Assembly (NCBI RefSeq): GCF_003286085.1
Contig: NW_020825429.1
Span: 186,001-250,000 of the forward strand
Length of the DNA: 64,000 nt
From: Drosophila persimilis
Taxonomy: Eukaryota; Arthropoda; Insecta; Diptera; Drosophilidae
Reading direction: 5' to 3'
Position numbers and translations under genes: made by a program. How positions within the stretch are numbered: the first letter of the stretch is position 1; each line of letters begins with the position of its first letter. The notes below the pieces were generated by a model. That model did not search any database. It saw only the letters and a program-made list of their open reading frames with translations, and had not been told where the DNA came from. Positions 20,822 to 31,796 of the stretch are shown here, one piece after another.

Positions 20822-23800
20822 TTATTCTGAGGTCTGTGGCAACGGTAGCCGACATAGTTTAGAGACCGATCGTTTGTATACGCCTGATGCTGTTTTAACA
20901 GTTGCGACTCTGACTAAACTGTCAGCTCCAGGGTGAACTTCTATTATCCTTCCCAGTTTCCACTCGTTGGGTGGCAGTCGGTCATCCTTGACAATTACTA
21001 GATCGCTGACTTGTAGATTGTCGGTTTCATGTCGCCACTTTGGACGGGCTTGAAGATGTGATAGCCATTTTCTGTCCTTCCAGAAATTGGACTGTGAGTG
21101 GAACATCCCTTGTCGTTACATCCGGCGGAGCTAATAATGAATCTCCAATAAGAAAATGTGCCGGGGTGAGGACAGCTAGGTCCTCCGGCTCCGCGCTTAG
21201 TGGACATAAAGGCCTGGAATTTAAACAGGCTTCAATTTGTGTTAGCACGGTAGCAAGTTGTTCGTAGGTCATTTTATATCCTGAAAAGGCTCGATAGAGA
21301 TGTGTTTTGACAGACTTTACATTTGCCTCCCAAAGGCCTCCGAAATTAGGACTATGCGGTGGATTAAAATGCCATTGGACGTTTCGGGCGGCTAAAGCAG
21401 GTATTACAGTTGTGGGTAGCTCTCGTTTCAAATGTATTTGTCAGGTTTGAAGAGCCCGGTGGGCACCAATGAAGTTCGTGCCGCAATCGCTATACATGTG
21501 TTGACAGTAACCCCGACGCGCGATGAAACGTTGTAGGGCCATGAGAAAGTGTTCGGTGGTTAAGCCCGTGACCGCTTCAAGATGAATTGCCTTTGTAGCC
21601 AAACAGATGAAAACTGCGATATACGCCTTGTAGTTTGTGTGTCCACGGAATCTGGATGCTTGAATTTCGAACGCGCCTGTATAGTCCACTCCGGTGGCGA
21701 TGAATGCACGAGTTGGCGGATTGACTCTATGTAGGGGAAGATCGGCCATCAATTGTGCTGCTGGTTTCGGTCGGTGACGAAAACATCGGACGCATTGTCG
21801 AAGAATGCGTTTGACAGTTTGTTTTCCGTTGACTATCCAGAATTTGTGTCGAATAGTGGCCAGCGTTAATTCGGTGCCGCCGTGGAGTGCGAGACGGTGG
21901 GCATTACGCACGACGAGATCGGTAAAATGATGATGATTGGGAATGATCATTGGTTGTCGCTGGCTTATTGGAAGGTGCATTGCATTTCGCAGTCGACCTC
22001 TGACTCGTAGAATTTGTTGGTCATCTAGAAATGGGGATAACTGACACAGCTTGTGTGTGCCCGATAGTGTCTTGTTTCCCTTCAACCTCAATATTTCTGT
22101 CGCGTAGACCTCCTGTTGAATGCTGCGAACGAGATGAATTAAAGCGTTATCGAGCTCCTGCACACTCAGTGGTCCAGACAGTTTGTCCCCTTTGGCTTGA
22201 ATGTTATGTATAAACCGTAGAATATATGCCATGACTGATATTAACTTGTCGTATGAGGACGAGTTTTGGATGAAGGCTTCTGGAGCCTCCGAGACTTGCA
22301 CAGCATTTTGGAACAAAACTGATGGTTTCTCCTCGATTATAGTCCTGTCGATGTCCTGACTGGGAACTCCGTTTGCAGGCCATTGGCTTTCCGGCTGTTG
22401 TAGCCATGAAGGTCCAGACCACCATAATGGATGTACTGCTAACTCTTGTGGTGTTAAGCCACGAGTTGCGCAGTCCGCTGGGTTTACCGCAGTAGGTACG
22501 TGTCTCCACTGAGTTGATGTACTATGCTCCAAAATCTGTTCAACGCGATTTGCCACAAAGGTTTGCCATCGGTGGGGATCTCCATTTATCCAAAACAAAA
22601 CGATAGTAGCATCTGACCAATAGAAGGTTGCCATAGGTGGTCCTGCAGTGCGCAGTTGGTCCAGTTTAACTTCCAGCAGCGCACCCGAAAGCTCGACTCG
22701 TGGAATTGTGATCGGTTTCGTGGGTGTGACTCGACTGCGTGCAGCTAGCAAATGATTTTGAATCATTCCGTTTGGTAGCTCTGCACGAATATATGCACAT
22801 GCTGCATACGCCAGTGATGATCCATCGCAGAAAACATGTAGCTGTAATGACGCAAGCTCGTGGATGTTGAAGCGCAGCCATCGTGGTACTTGAATTTGCT
22901 CGACATATGGCAAGTTCTGTATGAATCCCTGCCATCTATCAAGCAGTTCGGTTGGCAGCGGTTCATCCCAGTCCAGTTGTGCTAGGCTGCCATCGTTGCG
23001 TTTGATGCGGGCCATCCAGGAGTCCTTGAGTATCGCCTTCGCGGTCATGACACAGGGCGTGATGAAACCTAATGGGTCGTACAGTCGGGCGACTGTGGAA
23101 AGTAGAGAACGTTTAGTATGTGCGTGACTGATTTCAAAATTTATCTTGAACCCAAAATAGTCTTGATGTGGATGCCAATAGAGGCCTAAGGTTTTAACGG
23201 GATCTTGGTATTCAAACTCTAATAGTGTCTTATGAGATAAATGGTCTGGAGGTATGTCTTGTAGCAGAGAAGCGTCATTCGCAGACCACTTTCGAAGTTC
23301 CATTCCTGCTGATCGTAAGGCTCCGATCAATTGATTTTGAATTTCTAATGCTCCTTCGCGAGTGGAAGCTCCGCTTTGTACGTCATCAACGTATATTTCG
23401 TGTCGAAGGACCCTTTCCGCGAGTGGATATCGGTCGCGTTCATCCTGCGCCAGTTGATGTATGACGCGAATGGCTGTGTAAGGAGCTGAAGCAGTTCCAA
23501 ACGTAACTGTGTTGAGATAATACTCAGCTACTTGGTTGTGTTCGTCATGCCAAAAGATGCGTTGATATTGCGAATCCTCTGCGTTCATGTCAATGCATCT
23601 ATACATCTTCTGAATGTCGGCAGCAAAAACAAAACGATGGAAACGCCAATTCAGGACCACGCCGGCTAGATCGTTTTGGATCGCTGGTCCGGTGCATAGG
23701 ACGTCATTGAGCGATTTTCCGTTTGACGTTTTACAGGAGGCGTCATATACTACTCTAACCTTCGTAGTGACACTTTCCTCTTTGAATACTGCGTGATGAG

Positions 23801-24782
23801 GCAAGGTGCAACATGTGGACTCGATTCCATTCTCCTTGCTAATGATGCAATGCTGCTGCTCCTTGGTTGTTACTTTGGTCACCTGGCCTAGTTGGAAGTA
23901 CTCATTCATGACTTCCGAATATTTGGCTTGCAGCTCCGGCTGCCTTTGGAATCTTCGTTGAAGCATTTGGAATCGATTCATCGCGATTTGACGTGATTTG
24001 CCTAGCACCTGCGAAGGGTCAAACAAACGCTTAAGTGGTAGCCGTACCAAATACTTGCCGTTTCGTTGACGGATGTGAGTTCGTTTAAAATGTTCCTCGC
24101 ACCATCGCTCTTCTGGTGTGAGCTGTTTTGCAGAACCGAGATGCTCCATTTCGAAGAATTTCTGGACGAGATTCTCTAGCCTGTTGTGGTGACATCTAAT
24201 GGTGACAGCGTGTGAGCGTGTGGAAGTGGCTCGACCAAAGACTATCCAGCCAAGCTGGGTGTGCTGTGCAATTGGTTGGTTCCCCTTTCCTCTGCGGATA
24301 TCTGAAAGCAGGATCTGTGGGATTACGTCCGCTCCCAGCAGAAGATCAATCCGTTGTGGTTTGTAGAACCCGGGATCGGCGAGTTCTATTCCGTTCAAAT
24401 GAGGACATTGCTGCAATTTGATGGATTTTGAAGGTAATTGCGATGTAAGCGTTTTAAGTATAAACGCAGTATCAATGGTAGTACAAAACTGCGAAGTACA
24501 AGAACTTAATGACAATTCTGTAGTGTAGGTACACCTGTTCTTGGAGGTGGTCCCAACTCCAGCGATTTCTGCCGAAATTGGATGCCGCTTGAGGTTGAGA
24601 GCCTGCACTGTGTGCTCTGTAATGAGGGTTCCTTCCGAGCCTGAATCCACTAACGCACGTACCACAGCTGATTGGCCAGTGTGGGGGTTGTGGATTGTGA
24701 CCAGGGCAGTGGCCAGAAGGACAGTGCTGGGTCCGTGATGCGTTGCCGTAGCGGAGACTAGTTGCGCAGAGTGTGTTCTCAC
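20822..24782 (-). pseudogene. pol: pol of the minus-strand BEL element
   Basis: Frame 24782-21441 encodes 1113 residues: protease (ALVDSGSEGTLITEH), RT with KVRVVYDASC and YVDD (HEIYVDDVQSGAS), RNase H, and integrase with zinc finger (HRLALHGGTELTL, CVRCFRHRP), first aspartate (GVDYTGAF) and second (YSDCGTNFIG). A TGA at 21443-21441 stops it; the same frame then continues to 21027 with the third acidic residue (PNFGGLWEA). Near 21060 a frameshift moves the C-terminus to 21106-20822 (VSDLVIVKDDRLPPNEWKLG, a typical BEL tail). So one nonsense and one frameshift. The frame opens at a GTG overlapping the gag stop. Confidence 0.85.
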
Positions 24783-25957
24783 AGACGAGTCGGTCGCTGC
24801 AGACTGTGGATGACCACCGGAACTAGTGTTGGGAACCCCTGGGAGAGGCTGTGCCGCGCTCTGAGAGGAAGTGGGGTCCTAGCGTAGAGTTGCGTAGGTG
24901 TAGCCCTGCCAGATGAGTCGCTCGTTGTATACTGCCAGGAGTTACCGGAACGAGCGCTGTGGGAGGCTGCGTGAGGCTGTGTTGCCACCTGAGCAGGAGT
25001 TGGGAAGTGCAGCAGTGTATGGTGTCTTTGGTACTGGTGTCTTTCGAACACATCGATGCTGACGAGACGGTCGTTGAGAAATGATTGTAGCTGAGAAAAC
25101 GTGGCAAGTTCGGCAGAGCTCCCGAGATGGAGCTCCCAAGCTTGCAGGGTCGGGCTTGGCAGTCTGGAAGTGAGATGATGAGCCATCCAATGCTGAACAT
25201 CTAGATTCTTGAAAGCATTGAGACAAACCGTCGCAACATTAAGCATATGTTTTATATCAGCAGACTGCTCCTTTGTCAACTGTGGCAAGTCATACAAACC
25301 GTTCATATGGTACATAAACTGCAGCCGTTTGTTGTCGTATCGCTTGAGGACGAGACTCCAAGCTGTTGCATAGTTATTTCCCGCAAGCGCCATCTGCTGA
25401 ATATCCTCGTCGCGATCCGAGGGAAGAGCTTGCTTCAGGAAATGAAACCTTTGGACGTCGGACAGTTTCTGGTTGTTATGGATGAGTTGAACAAATGCAT
25501 CGTGAAATGCCGGCCAATCCACAAACTTGCCTGTAAATGTCGGTACAGGTAGCTTGGGCAATTGCACTGATGATACCGATGGATTTGCTGGCTCTGGATT
25601 CTGCTGTACCGGTGGTGCTCTTGGACATACATTTTCGTAGGCCTCTGATATGATGCTGAATGCCGTTGTATAGTCTTCATCAAAGCGAAAGGCCACTTCG
25701 CTGGACACATAACTATGCGTACTTGGACAACGAAGTATTAGCAAACGTTGATGATTTTGCTCAAATTCACCTAAGAACCGTTGCAAAGTTTGTAAGCGCG
25801 TTTGAAAATAAGCTTTTGTTTTCCGATCTGCGCCATCCTTTCTGAAATTACGCACCGTTTGATTAACTCTCGCAATGAGATTTGTCTGAATAACACTGAG
25901 ATTGTCGATCTCCACCTGAGGATCGGCTTCGAGATCATGGGACTCGGCTGTTGACAT
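24779..25957 (-). CDS. gag: gag of the minus-strand BEL element, no zinc knuckle
   Basis: I take the ATG at 25957 as start; the frame is open further upstream to 26029. The protein has a coiled N-terminal half, the central BEL gag block (LPKLPVPTFTGKFVDWPAFH, then FLKQALPSDRDED and VLKRYDNKRLQFMYHMNG) and a serine/proline-rich tail ending PTRL. No CCHC knuckle is present before the stop at 24779, unlike the BEL gag at 47163. Pol begins in the -1 frame with a GTG codon overlapping the stop, so pol would need frameshifting, or an indel has separated the frames. Confidence 0.8.
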   Translation of the reverse strand: MSTAESHDLEADPQVEIDNLSVIQTNLIARVNQTVRNFRKDGADRKTKAYFQTRLQTLQRFLGEFEQNHQRLLILRCPSTHSYVSSEVAFRFDEDYTTAFSIISEAYENVCPRAPPVQQNPEPANPSVSSVQLPKLPVPTFTGKFVDWPAFHDAFVQLIHNNQKLSDVQRFHFLKQALPSDRDEDIQQMALAGNNYATAWSLVLKRYDNKRLQFMYHMNGLYDLPQLTKEQSADIKHMLNVATVCLNAFKNLDVQHWMAHHLTSRLPSPTLQAWELHLGSSAELATFSQLQSFLNDRLVSIDVFERHQYQRHHTLLHFPTPAQVATQPHAASHSARSGNSWQYTTSDSSGRATPTQLYARTPLPLRARHSLSQGFPTLVPVVIHSLQRPTRL

Positions 25958-26486
25958 GTTGCTGTTATATGTGTATGTACCTTTCTCACCCTTAGTTGCC
26001 CTCTCTTTGACCTTGTACAAAATACCCACAACGAAACACTTACTCTGGTACTCGGGAGTGCTTCTCTTTGCTTAAAGCGTAGCTTAAGAGAACTTGCGAG
26101 TCGTTGTTGTTGGGGTTGTCCGAGCGGAGAGCAGAAACTGTGCTACTGTGAGCGTTGAGTTGAGGCCTTGTGTCTAGAGATGATGTGCAGCAACAGAACG
26201 CTCGTTAGTCTCTTGGTTTCTGCTTTGCACGAGAGAGAGGCTGCTGTCTAACCGTCGGCTTGAGGTGTGTTTTGTGTGCTGCAGTGAGGCTACTGTCCAG
26301 GCGCAGAGCTATCGTCTGGTCTTCTTTGTCCCTGCTTCGTGCGAGATATAGCGGCTGTTGGATAAACCGTTGGTTTGCGGTGTGTTTGCCGTTTACAGTT
26401 GCAGCCGATAAAATATGATTTTATTTGTACATTTAACTGAACGCGGAACGAGGTAGAATCATATGCGGATAGTACGAATTAAACGC

Positions 26487-26506
26487 GGTCCCCTCATGGG
26501 CCACCA
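26487..26506 (-). other. Primer binding site of the minus-strand BEL element
   Basis: On the minus strand TGGTGGCCCATGAGGGGACC begins four bases after the 5' LTR end. The priming tRNA was not identified. Confidence 0.6.
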
Positions 26507-26510
26507 AAAA

Positions 26511-26875
26511 TGTTGTGAAATCCTCGATACGAGATTTCAATGTTGAGCAGAAATGCTCTGGGGAATCTTTGCGTTTAATAATGTACTACACGATATAGAC
26601 AATTCGAGATTTATTCATTTGGACTTCAATCAACTTAAACTTTAAACGTAATTCGCGTATAGAGTACAATGTAATGGGTAATACGGGTGTAAGCACGGCC
26701 GGCTGCAACTGCTAATTGTCGTTGTGATTTCGTCGACACGCAAACGAAGACTCTTCTTGGTGATCGGAGACGAGGTTACGCCGCCCTAGCATGAAACGAT
26801 GCCGTTCTCCGAGTGGGCAATTGCAGTTAGAGCGCTCTCACTCTCTTTGTAGTTTAACCCTTAGAAAACCGTCCA
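26511..26875 (-). repeat. 5' LTR of the minus-strand BEL element
   Basis: 365 bp, nearly identical to 20332-20696. Followed on the right by the target duplication CTGCC. Confidence 0.9.
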
Positions 26876-26880
26876 CTGCC

Positions 26881-28571
26881 ATTGTAGCCTCTAGCATAAC
26901 CGATCGACAGCTAAGCTTTGGAATTGACACTTAAAAGTAGAACATTCCATCTAACATACCACTAGCTGATCCGGAGTTTTATAAGCCGCAGCGCGTCGAT
27001 CTGCTAATTGGCGCAAGTCTGTTTTTCGAGTTGGTCAGGTCAAGCTACTGCCAGGATTGCCTTCAATTCAGAAAACGCGCTTGGGATGGGTCGTGTCTGG
27101 AAGTTATTCGCGGTTAAAAGGTTCTTCGTTGATGGTCTCTCGCGCTCGGGCCGTAGCTGCTGAGGTGAATAGTCCAGAGGATCGGCTTGAGGTGCTTCTT
27201 CGGAGGTTTTGGGAGGTAGAAAATTGCATCGAACCAATAATAAAGTCTACCAAAGAAGAGCTAGATTGTGAAGCACACTTTGTGCAGAATTTCCGTTGAC
27301 TACATAAAGGCGATTATTGTGTTCGGCTGCCAGCAAAATATAATTTGGATCTCCTTGGAGAAGATTCCTGACCCTTGAGAGAAAGTTAGATCGTCGCCCT
27401 GATGTTAAATCTCAGTATGCAGCATTTATAAAGGAGTACCTTGGTTTAGGCCATATGTCTCAGGTTCCTACCCAGTCAATCAGCAACTGCCGATATTTTT
27501 TGCCTCACCATTGCGTCATGAAGGAAGATAGTTCTACGACCAAGCTTCGCGTCGTTTTTGATGGATCCGCTTCAACCTCATCTGGATATTCCCTGAACCA
27601 CGTTTTAATGGCTGGTCCCGTAATCCAACCCAAACTGTTTCATATTCTTGCTCGATTTCGGTCATACGCCGTTGCGTTTACGGGAGATATCTGTAAGATG
27701 TATCGTTGTGTAAGAGTCTCGACCGAGGATAGCAACTTGCAGTGTATTCTGTGGAGAAACTCCAGGGAAGAAGACTTGCGTGTGTTTCAATTGGACACCG
27801 TTACTTATGGGACGAAGCCTGCCTCCTATCTATCTGTGCGAGCGATGCATCAGTTGGCAATGGACGAGCAGATGGCGTTTCCAGTTGGAGCTGAAATCCT
27901 TCGCCGTGACTTCTACGTGGATGACTTGATATCTGGAGCCAGCTCGCAGGAGGAGGCTATCCGAATTCGGGAGCAAACTACTGGAATTTTGTCTAGAGGT
28001 CAGTTCAGATTGAGGAAATGGTGTTCGAACGTCCCTGCTGTGCTGGATGGAGTTCCGGAAGAGGACAAGGAAACATTTTTGAAGTTCGACGATGGCAGCC
28101 ATGTGACTAAAACTTTAGGACTTGCGTGGGATCCGGTTTCTGATCTACTATTTTTTTCGTTCTCGGCCCTTCAATTGTCTTTGAATTCCTGCAGGCGCGA
28201 TTCTACGCTCCTTTCTGACTAGCTGGTCCCGTAATTACTAAATTCAAAATCTTTCTCCAGCGTTTGTGCCAAGAGAAGTTGTCCTGGGATGAAAGGCTTG
28301 GTCAGATTCGTCGACTTGAATTTCCTCGGCTTGTACTCCTTCCAGACTCTACGCTGGAAATTCACGGATTTTGCGATGCCAGCATCGAGGCTTATGGTGC
28401 ATGCATTTATGTCGTGTCCAAGGGTCAGCATTCCAGCAGTCACTTACTTTGTGCCAAATCTCGTGTGGCTCCTTTGAAGACACTTACAGTACCAAAGTTG
28501 GAGCTTTGTGCAGCGGAGTTGCTGGCTAGGCTCATATCTGTGATAGCTGGAATGAATGTATTCAAGTGAAG
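26881..28571 (+). pseudogene. pol: BEL protease tail, RT and RNase H (outer BEL), decayed
   Basis: After the insertion the translation resumes with NIPLADPEFYKPQRVDLLIG, interrupted by stops, then KTRLGWVVSG and EELDCEAHFVQNF (27057-27299). RT proper is open from 27455 to 28222: YFLPHHCVMKEDSSTTKLRV, GDICKMYRCVRVS and YVDD (DFYVDDLISGAS). A deletion or frameshift near 28190-28220 removes the segment after the RT thumb. RNase H resumes at 28264 (LEIHGFCDASIEAYGACIYV) and stops at 28569. Confidence 0.8.
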
Positions 28572-30367
28572 GTGTTACTGTTGGTGTGATTCTGCCGTTG
28601 CGCTCTCTTGGATTCGGGACGAGCCGTCAAGATTTAATATTTTTGTTGGAAATAGAGTGTCAACGATTCAGGAAATGACCGAAAACATGGAATGGCGCTA
28701 TGTTCCCACAGCTTTAAACCCAGCCGACATTCTGTCTCGAGGGGCTCATCCGACTGAGCTGAATGAGTCACCTCTTTGGGCTCATGGTCCTTCATTTCTT
28801 TGCGGCTCCTCAGATGACTGGCCACCCACTGTGCTACCTGATAAGCCAGCCCTTGAACTTCGTCGGAAGGCTCTTCTGGTCAAATCGCCCTACATGGACA
28901 TTATTGCTGATTCCAAGTATGCGAATTCATTTGCTTCTTTGCAACGCGTTTTCGGATACATTCACAAGTTTTGCAACCGAATTCGGCGCCCCGGACTCAC
29001 TGTCTCAGACATTGAACATGGAACCCAGGTATTGCTACGACTAGTCCAGCGTACTCAGCTATGGGAGGACATGAAGTCACTGCGGGCAAGGGGAGCAGTC
29101 TCCTCATCGAGCTCAGTCGCATCGTTATCGCCATTCATGGATCAGTTTGGACTTCTCAGGGTAGATGGTCGACTGAAAAACTCTTCGTTGGATTTTCATG
29201 GCCGTCATCCAATCATCTTACCCAGCAGCCATCCACTGACTCTTGCAATAATCTCCCATTTTCATGAGCGGAGTGTTCACGCTGGTCCTCGAGCTTTGCT
29301 TGGACTAATTCGATCCCAATATTGGCCTATTGGGGGGAGGAAGACGGTAAACAAGGCAGTAAACAAGTGCGTAAGATGCTTTCGACTGAAGCCCAGGGTA
29401 TTGGAGCATATTATGGCGGATCTTCCAAAGGAGCGGCTCGATGGTTCTCATGCCTTTGAGATCACAGGAGTGGACTTCTGTGGGCCGTTTTTCTACAAAC
29501 CGGAGGCACGCAACAGGGCTCCAATCAAGTGCTACGTCTGCGTCTTCATTTGTTTCGCTACCAAGGCTGTTCATCTGGAGCTTATAAAGGACTTATCCAC
29601 AGTTGCTTTTCTACATGGACTAAAGCGCTTCATATGTACCAGACGAAAGCCGCGGCAAATTTGGTCAGACAACGCAACCAATTTTGTCGGCGCTAAGAAT
29701 GAGCTGATGGAATTAAAGCGCCTGGTCCTCAGCGATGACCATCAGAAGGCGCTGCTGGATTTTTGCTTGGTCGAGGCTATAGACTGGCATTTCATTCCTC
29801 CGCGCTCCCCTCATTTTGGTGGTCTATGGGAGGCTGCACTGAAGACGGCCAAGTACCACTTCTACCGTGCGATAGGCAACTCGGTTCTTGGATTTGACGA
29901 GCTGCGGACGCTGTTGTGCCACATCACGGCAGTGATTAATTCAAGACCTTTAGTTTCAATTTCAGAGAGCCCTGCCGATCTATATGTTCTAACTCCAGCG
30001 CATTTCTTGAATGGTGGCCCTCCTGCTTCGTTCGCTGAGCCTGACGTCACGCAGCTAAACTTCGATCGCCTGGACGGCTGGCAGAGCGTTTTCGTACCTG
30101 TACATAACGACACTGCAGCAGCGCTCAAAGTGGCGCACTGCGAAGCCTAGTTTAGCTGTCGCAGATTTGGTTCTTGTCAAGGATGAGAATCTTCCTCCCA
30201 TGAAGTGGTCACTGGCGAGAGTGGTCGTGCTTTTGCCTGGACGAGATGGCGTTTCCCGAGTTGCTGTGCTGAAGACGTCATCTGGAATCACAAAGCGCGC
30301 CGTCAACAAGCGGTGCCTGCTGCCCCTTAAGGATGCTGTTGAAAGTCAGGCTTCCAACGGGGGAGTA
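28572..30367 (+). pseudogene. pol: BEL RNase H end and integrase (outer BEL)
   Basis: The frame from about 28657 to 30150 encodes MEWRYVPTALNPADILSRG, the zinc finger (FHERSVHAGPRALL, CVRCFRLKP), then GVDFCGPFF, WSDNATNFVG and HFGGLWEAALKTAKYHF, the three acidic integrase residues. An indel near 30100 moves the C-terminal part (LVLVKDENLPPMKWSLARVV, ending PLKDAVESQASNGG) to another frame. A GGGGGAG polypurine tract leads straight into the 3' LTR. Confidence 0.85.
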
Positions 30368-30777
30368 TGTCGGGTCAAGCAGCTTAAATATTTTAAATTA
30401 TTGCCAGTGATGCGGCCCAAAGGAAATGCATTTTGGTGTTGTCGTTTCAATGCCCCCACTACAAAGATAATTTGCTACCGCATATGCGCATGCAGCGGAA
30501 TTCTTTCGTCTCCTTATGTCGTAATCTCTCGGACTCGGCTTAACAGCATCCCCGAGCAGCTCTAACGCTCTCGGGCTATCATACGCTCTCGCTCGCGTCT
30601 AAGCTTGCTGCATAGGGCCCGGCAGATTGGCCCGTCAGCCCTTGCATGGGCAGTCTTGAGCTAATCGTCGCAGCTATTAGATTAACGTCCCCGCATCAAT
30701 CGTTCGCCCAATCATTCCCATATGTACATACGCGATAAGTTGGTTTACATATGCAAATAAATTGTGAATTCTAAACA
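30368..30777 (+). repeat. 3' LTR of the outer BEL element
   Basis: It starts TGTCGGGTCAAGC directly after the GGGGGAGTA polypurine context, exactly as the inner BEL LTR starts TGTTCGGGCC at 52379. The end is placed at CTAAACA (30777), after an AATAAA at about 30756. No second copy was found in the window. Confidence 0.6.
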
Positions 30778-31085
30778 GCCTCTCGACTTTCATTAACTTC
30801 AAATTGCAACAAATTGTTATTAAAAACGCTTAATAGCTTAACACCATCATTAATATATGATGCTTCCAATTGCTTTCGCAAATTGTTGATTTCTGTTGTA
30901 TATTGTGATGCTGTTTTGCCCTTTTGTTTAGTATTTGCCAATTTAGCTTTGAGTACGTCAGAAGATTCTCCTTTTACGTTACTTTTCAGCTTGGTAATGA
31001 TTCCGGATATAGTAGTTTCGTCTTGTACTTTGTACAAAATTGTGCCGATTATTTTTGATTTAATAACCTCAACTGATATATCTTT
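30778..31085 (-). pseudogene. gag: Fragment of a 412/mdg1-like gag
   Basis: The minus-strand translation has ISGIITKLKSNVKGESSD and KGKTASQYTTEINNLRKQLE, closely matching VSIIDKLKSGIKGESAKAIS and QKTASQYIQEVEQLTRALQS of the complete 412-like gag at 40283-41547. Only about 100 residues remain. The left edge abuts the outer BEL LTR, so the BEL element probably inserted into it. Confidence 0.7.
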
Positions 31086-31360
31086 TTTTCATGTATACAA
31101 AGTAGTTGTGTGTGTGTGCAAAAGGAGGGTAAGATAAATGATACAAATCAAAGAACAAAGGTTAATTTAATCGATATAAGTATATAACCGATATAATATT
31201 AATAGATATGATGGCAAACTAAAGATCGATGGAGGGAGGATGGTTGAAGTTGGAGTGGTTGTGTCTGCATGAGGTTGTTGATTATATGCTTGCTGCTTCT
31301 GCTTGCGCTTCCGCTTGTTACTGCTGCTGCTGCTAGTGTTGTTGAGTGGGAGCAAACCAG

Positions 31361-31492
31361 CTACATCTTGCCCTTGGTGGCCTTCTCGGCGGCCAAATAT
31401 ACAAAGAGAGTTGCGGTTGAGTCCGCTACTTTAGACTCGTGGTCCAACATCTTTCCTACTTCTGATATATATTCTTCATAAACTTCTTTAGC
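31361..31492 (-). other. Host-gene-like terminal exon with splice acceptor
   Basis: On the minus strand ACTTTTAG precedes an open frame of 43 codons starting AKEVYEEYISEVGKM and ending EKATKGKM, followed by TAG. Downstream is a plausible 3' UTR with CAG/CAA repeats (31320-31165). The codon pattern and single clean stop are unlike the surrounding transposon debris, and no transposon family known to me has this peptide. I cannot name the gene. It may be a real last exon whose other exons lie elsewhere in the heterochromatin, or a duplicated fragment. Confidence 0.4.
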
Positions 31493-31499
31493 CTAAAAG

Positions 31500-31796
31500 T
31501 ACATAATATTCTTGGTTGAGTTCTGTCGCTAAGAGCAGCGGCAGAACGGGATAATGTAGCATGCCATATGTATGTGTATATTTATGTTAGTAAGAATGTA
31601 TATGCAGAAGGCATATATGAACATCGGAATGCTCATTTGGCCACTTGGAATATATTGCTGACACTGCAGTTCTCACGCAGCAGGCCAGTCCACATACAAG
31701 GGACTGACAAAGTGTCTTTATGTTTATGAGCGTGACACTTGACATATTGTATACACTAAAATGCTTTTGGCATATGCTTATTTGGCATACAGCATA
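31500..31796. other. AT-rich stretch, nothing recognised
   Basis: No ORF, repeat end or RNA signal is evident. If 31361-31492 is a real exon this would be the 3' part of its upstream intron on the minus strand. Confidence 0.4.

Larger units (their letters stand above)
20332..26875 (-). mobile_element. Young minus-strand BEL/Pao element, 6.5 kb
   Basis: Two 365 bp LTRs (20332-20696 and 26511-26875) bound the element. They differ at one position I could find (GCAGACGAAG versus GCAAACGAAG). The flanking 5 bp CTGCC at 20327-20331 and 26876-26880 is the target duplication. PBS at 26506-26487, gag 25957-24779, pol 24782-20822, both on the minus strand. It inserted in the protease of the outer BEL element. 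It carries two pol lesions despite near-identical LTRs. Confidence 0.9.
19016..30777 (+). mobile_element. Outer BEL/Pao element, decayed and split
   Basis: Gag (19016-20075), protease (20077-20331), then a 6.5 kb insertion of another BEL element, then protease tail, RT, RNase H and integrase (26881-30367) and a 3' LTR (30368-30777). Proteins are close relatives of the BEL element at 46433-52772, for example VVLLATA followed by LVKNRSGV in both. Many stops and frameshifts show long decay. The 5' LTR is not recognisable. Confidence 0.75.
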
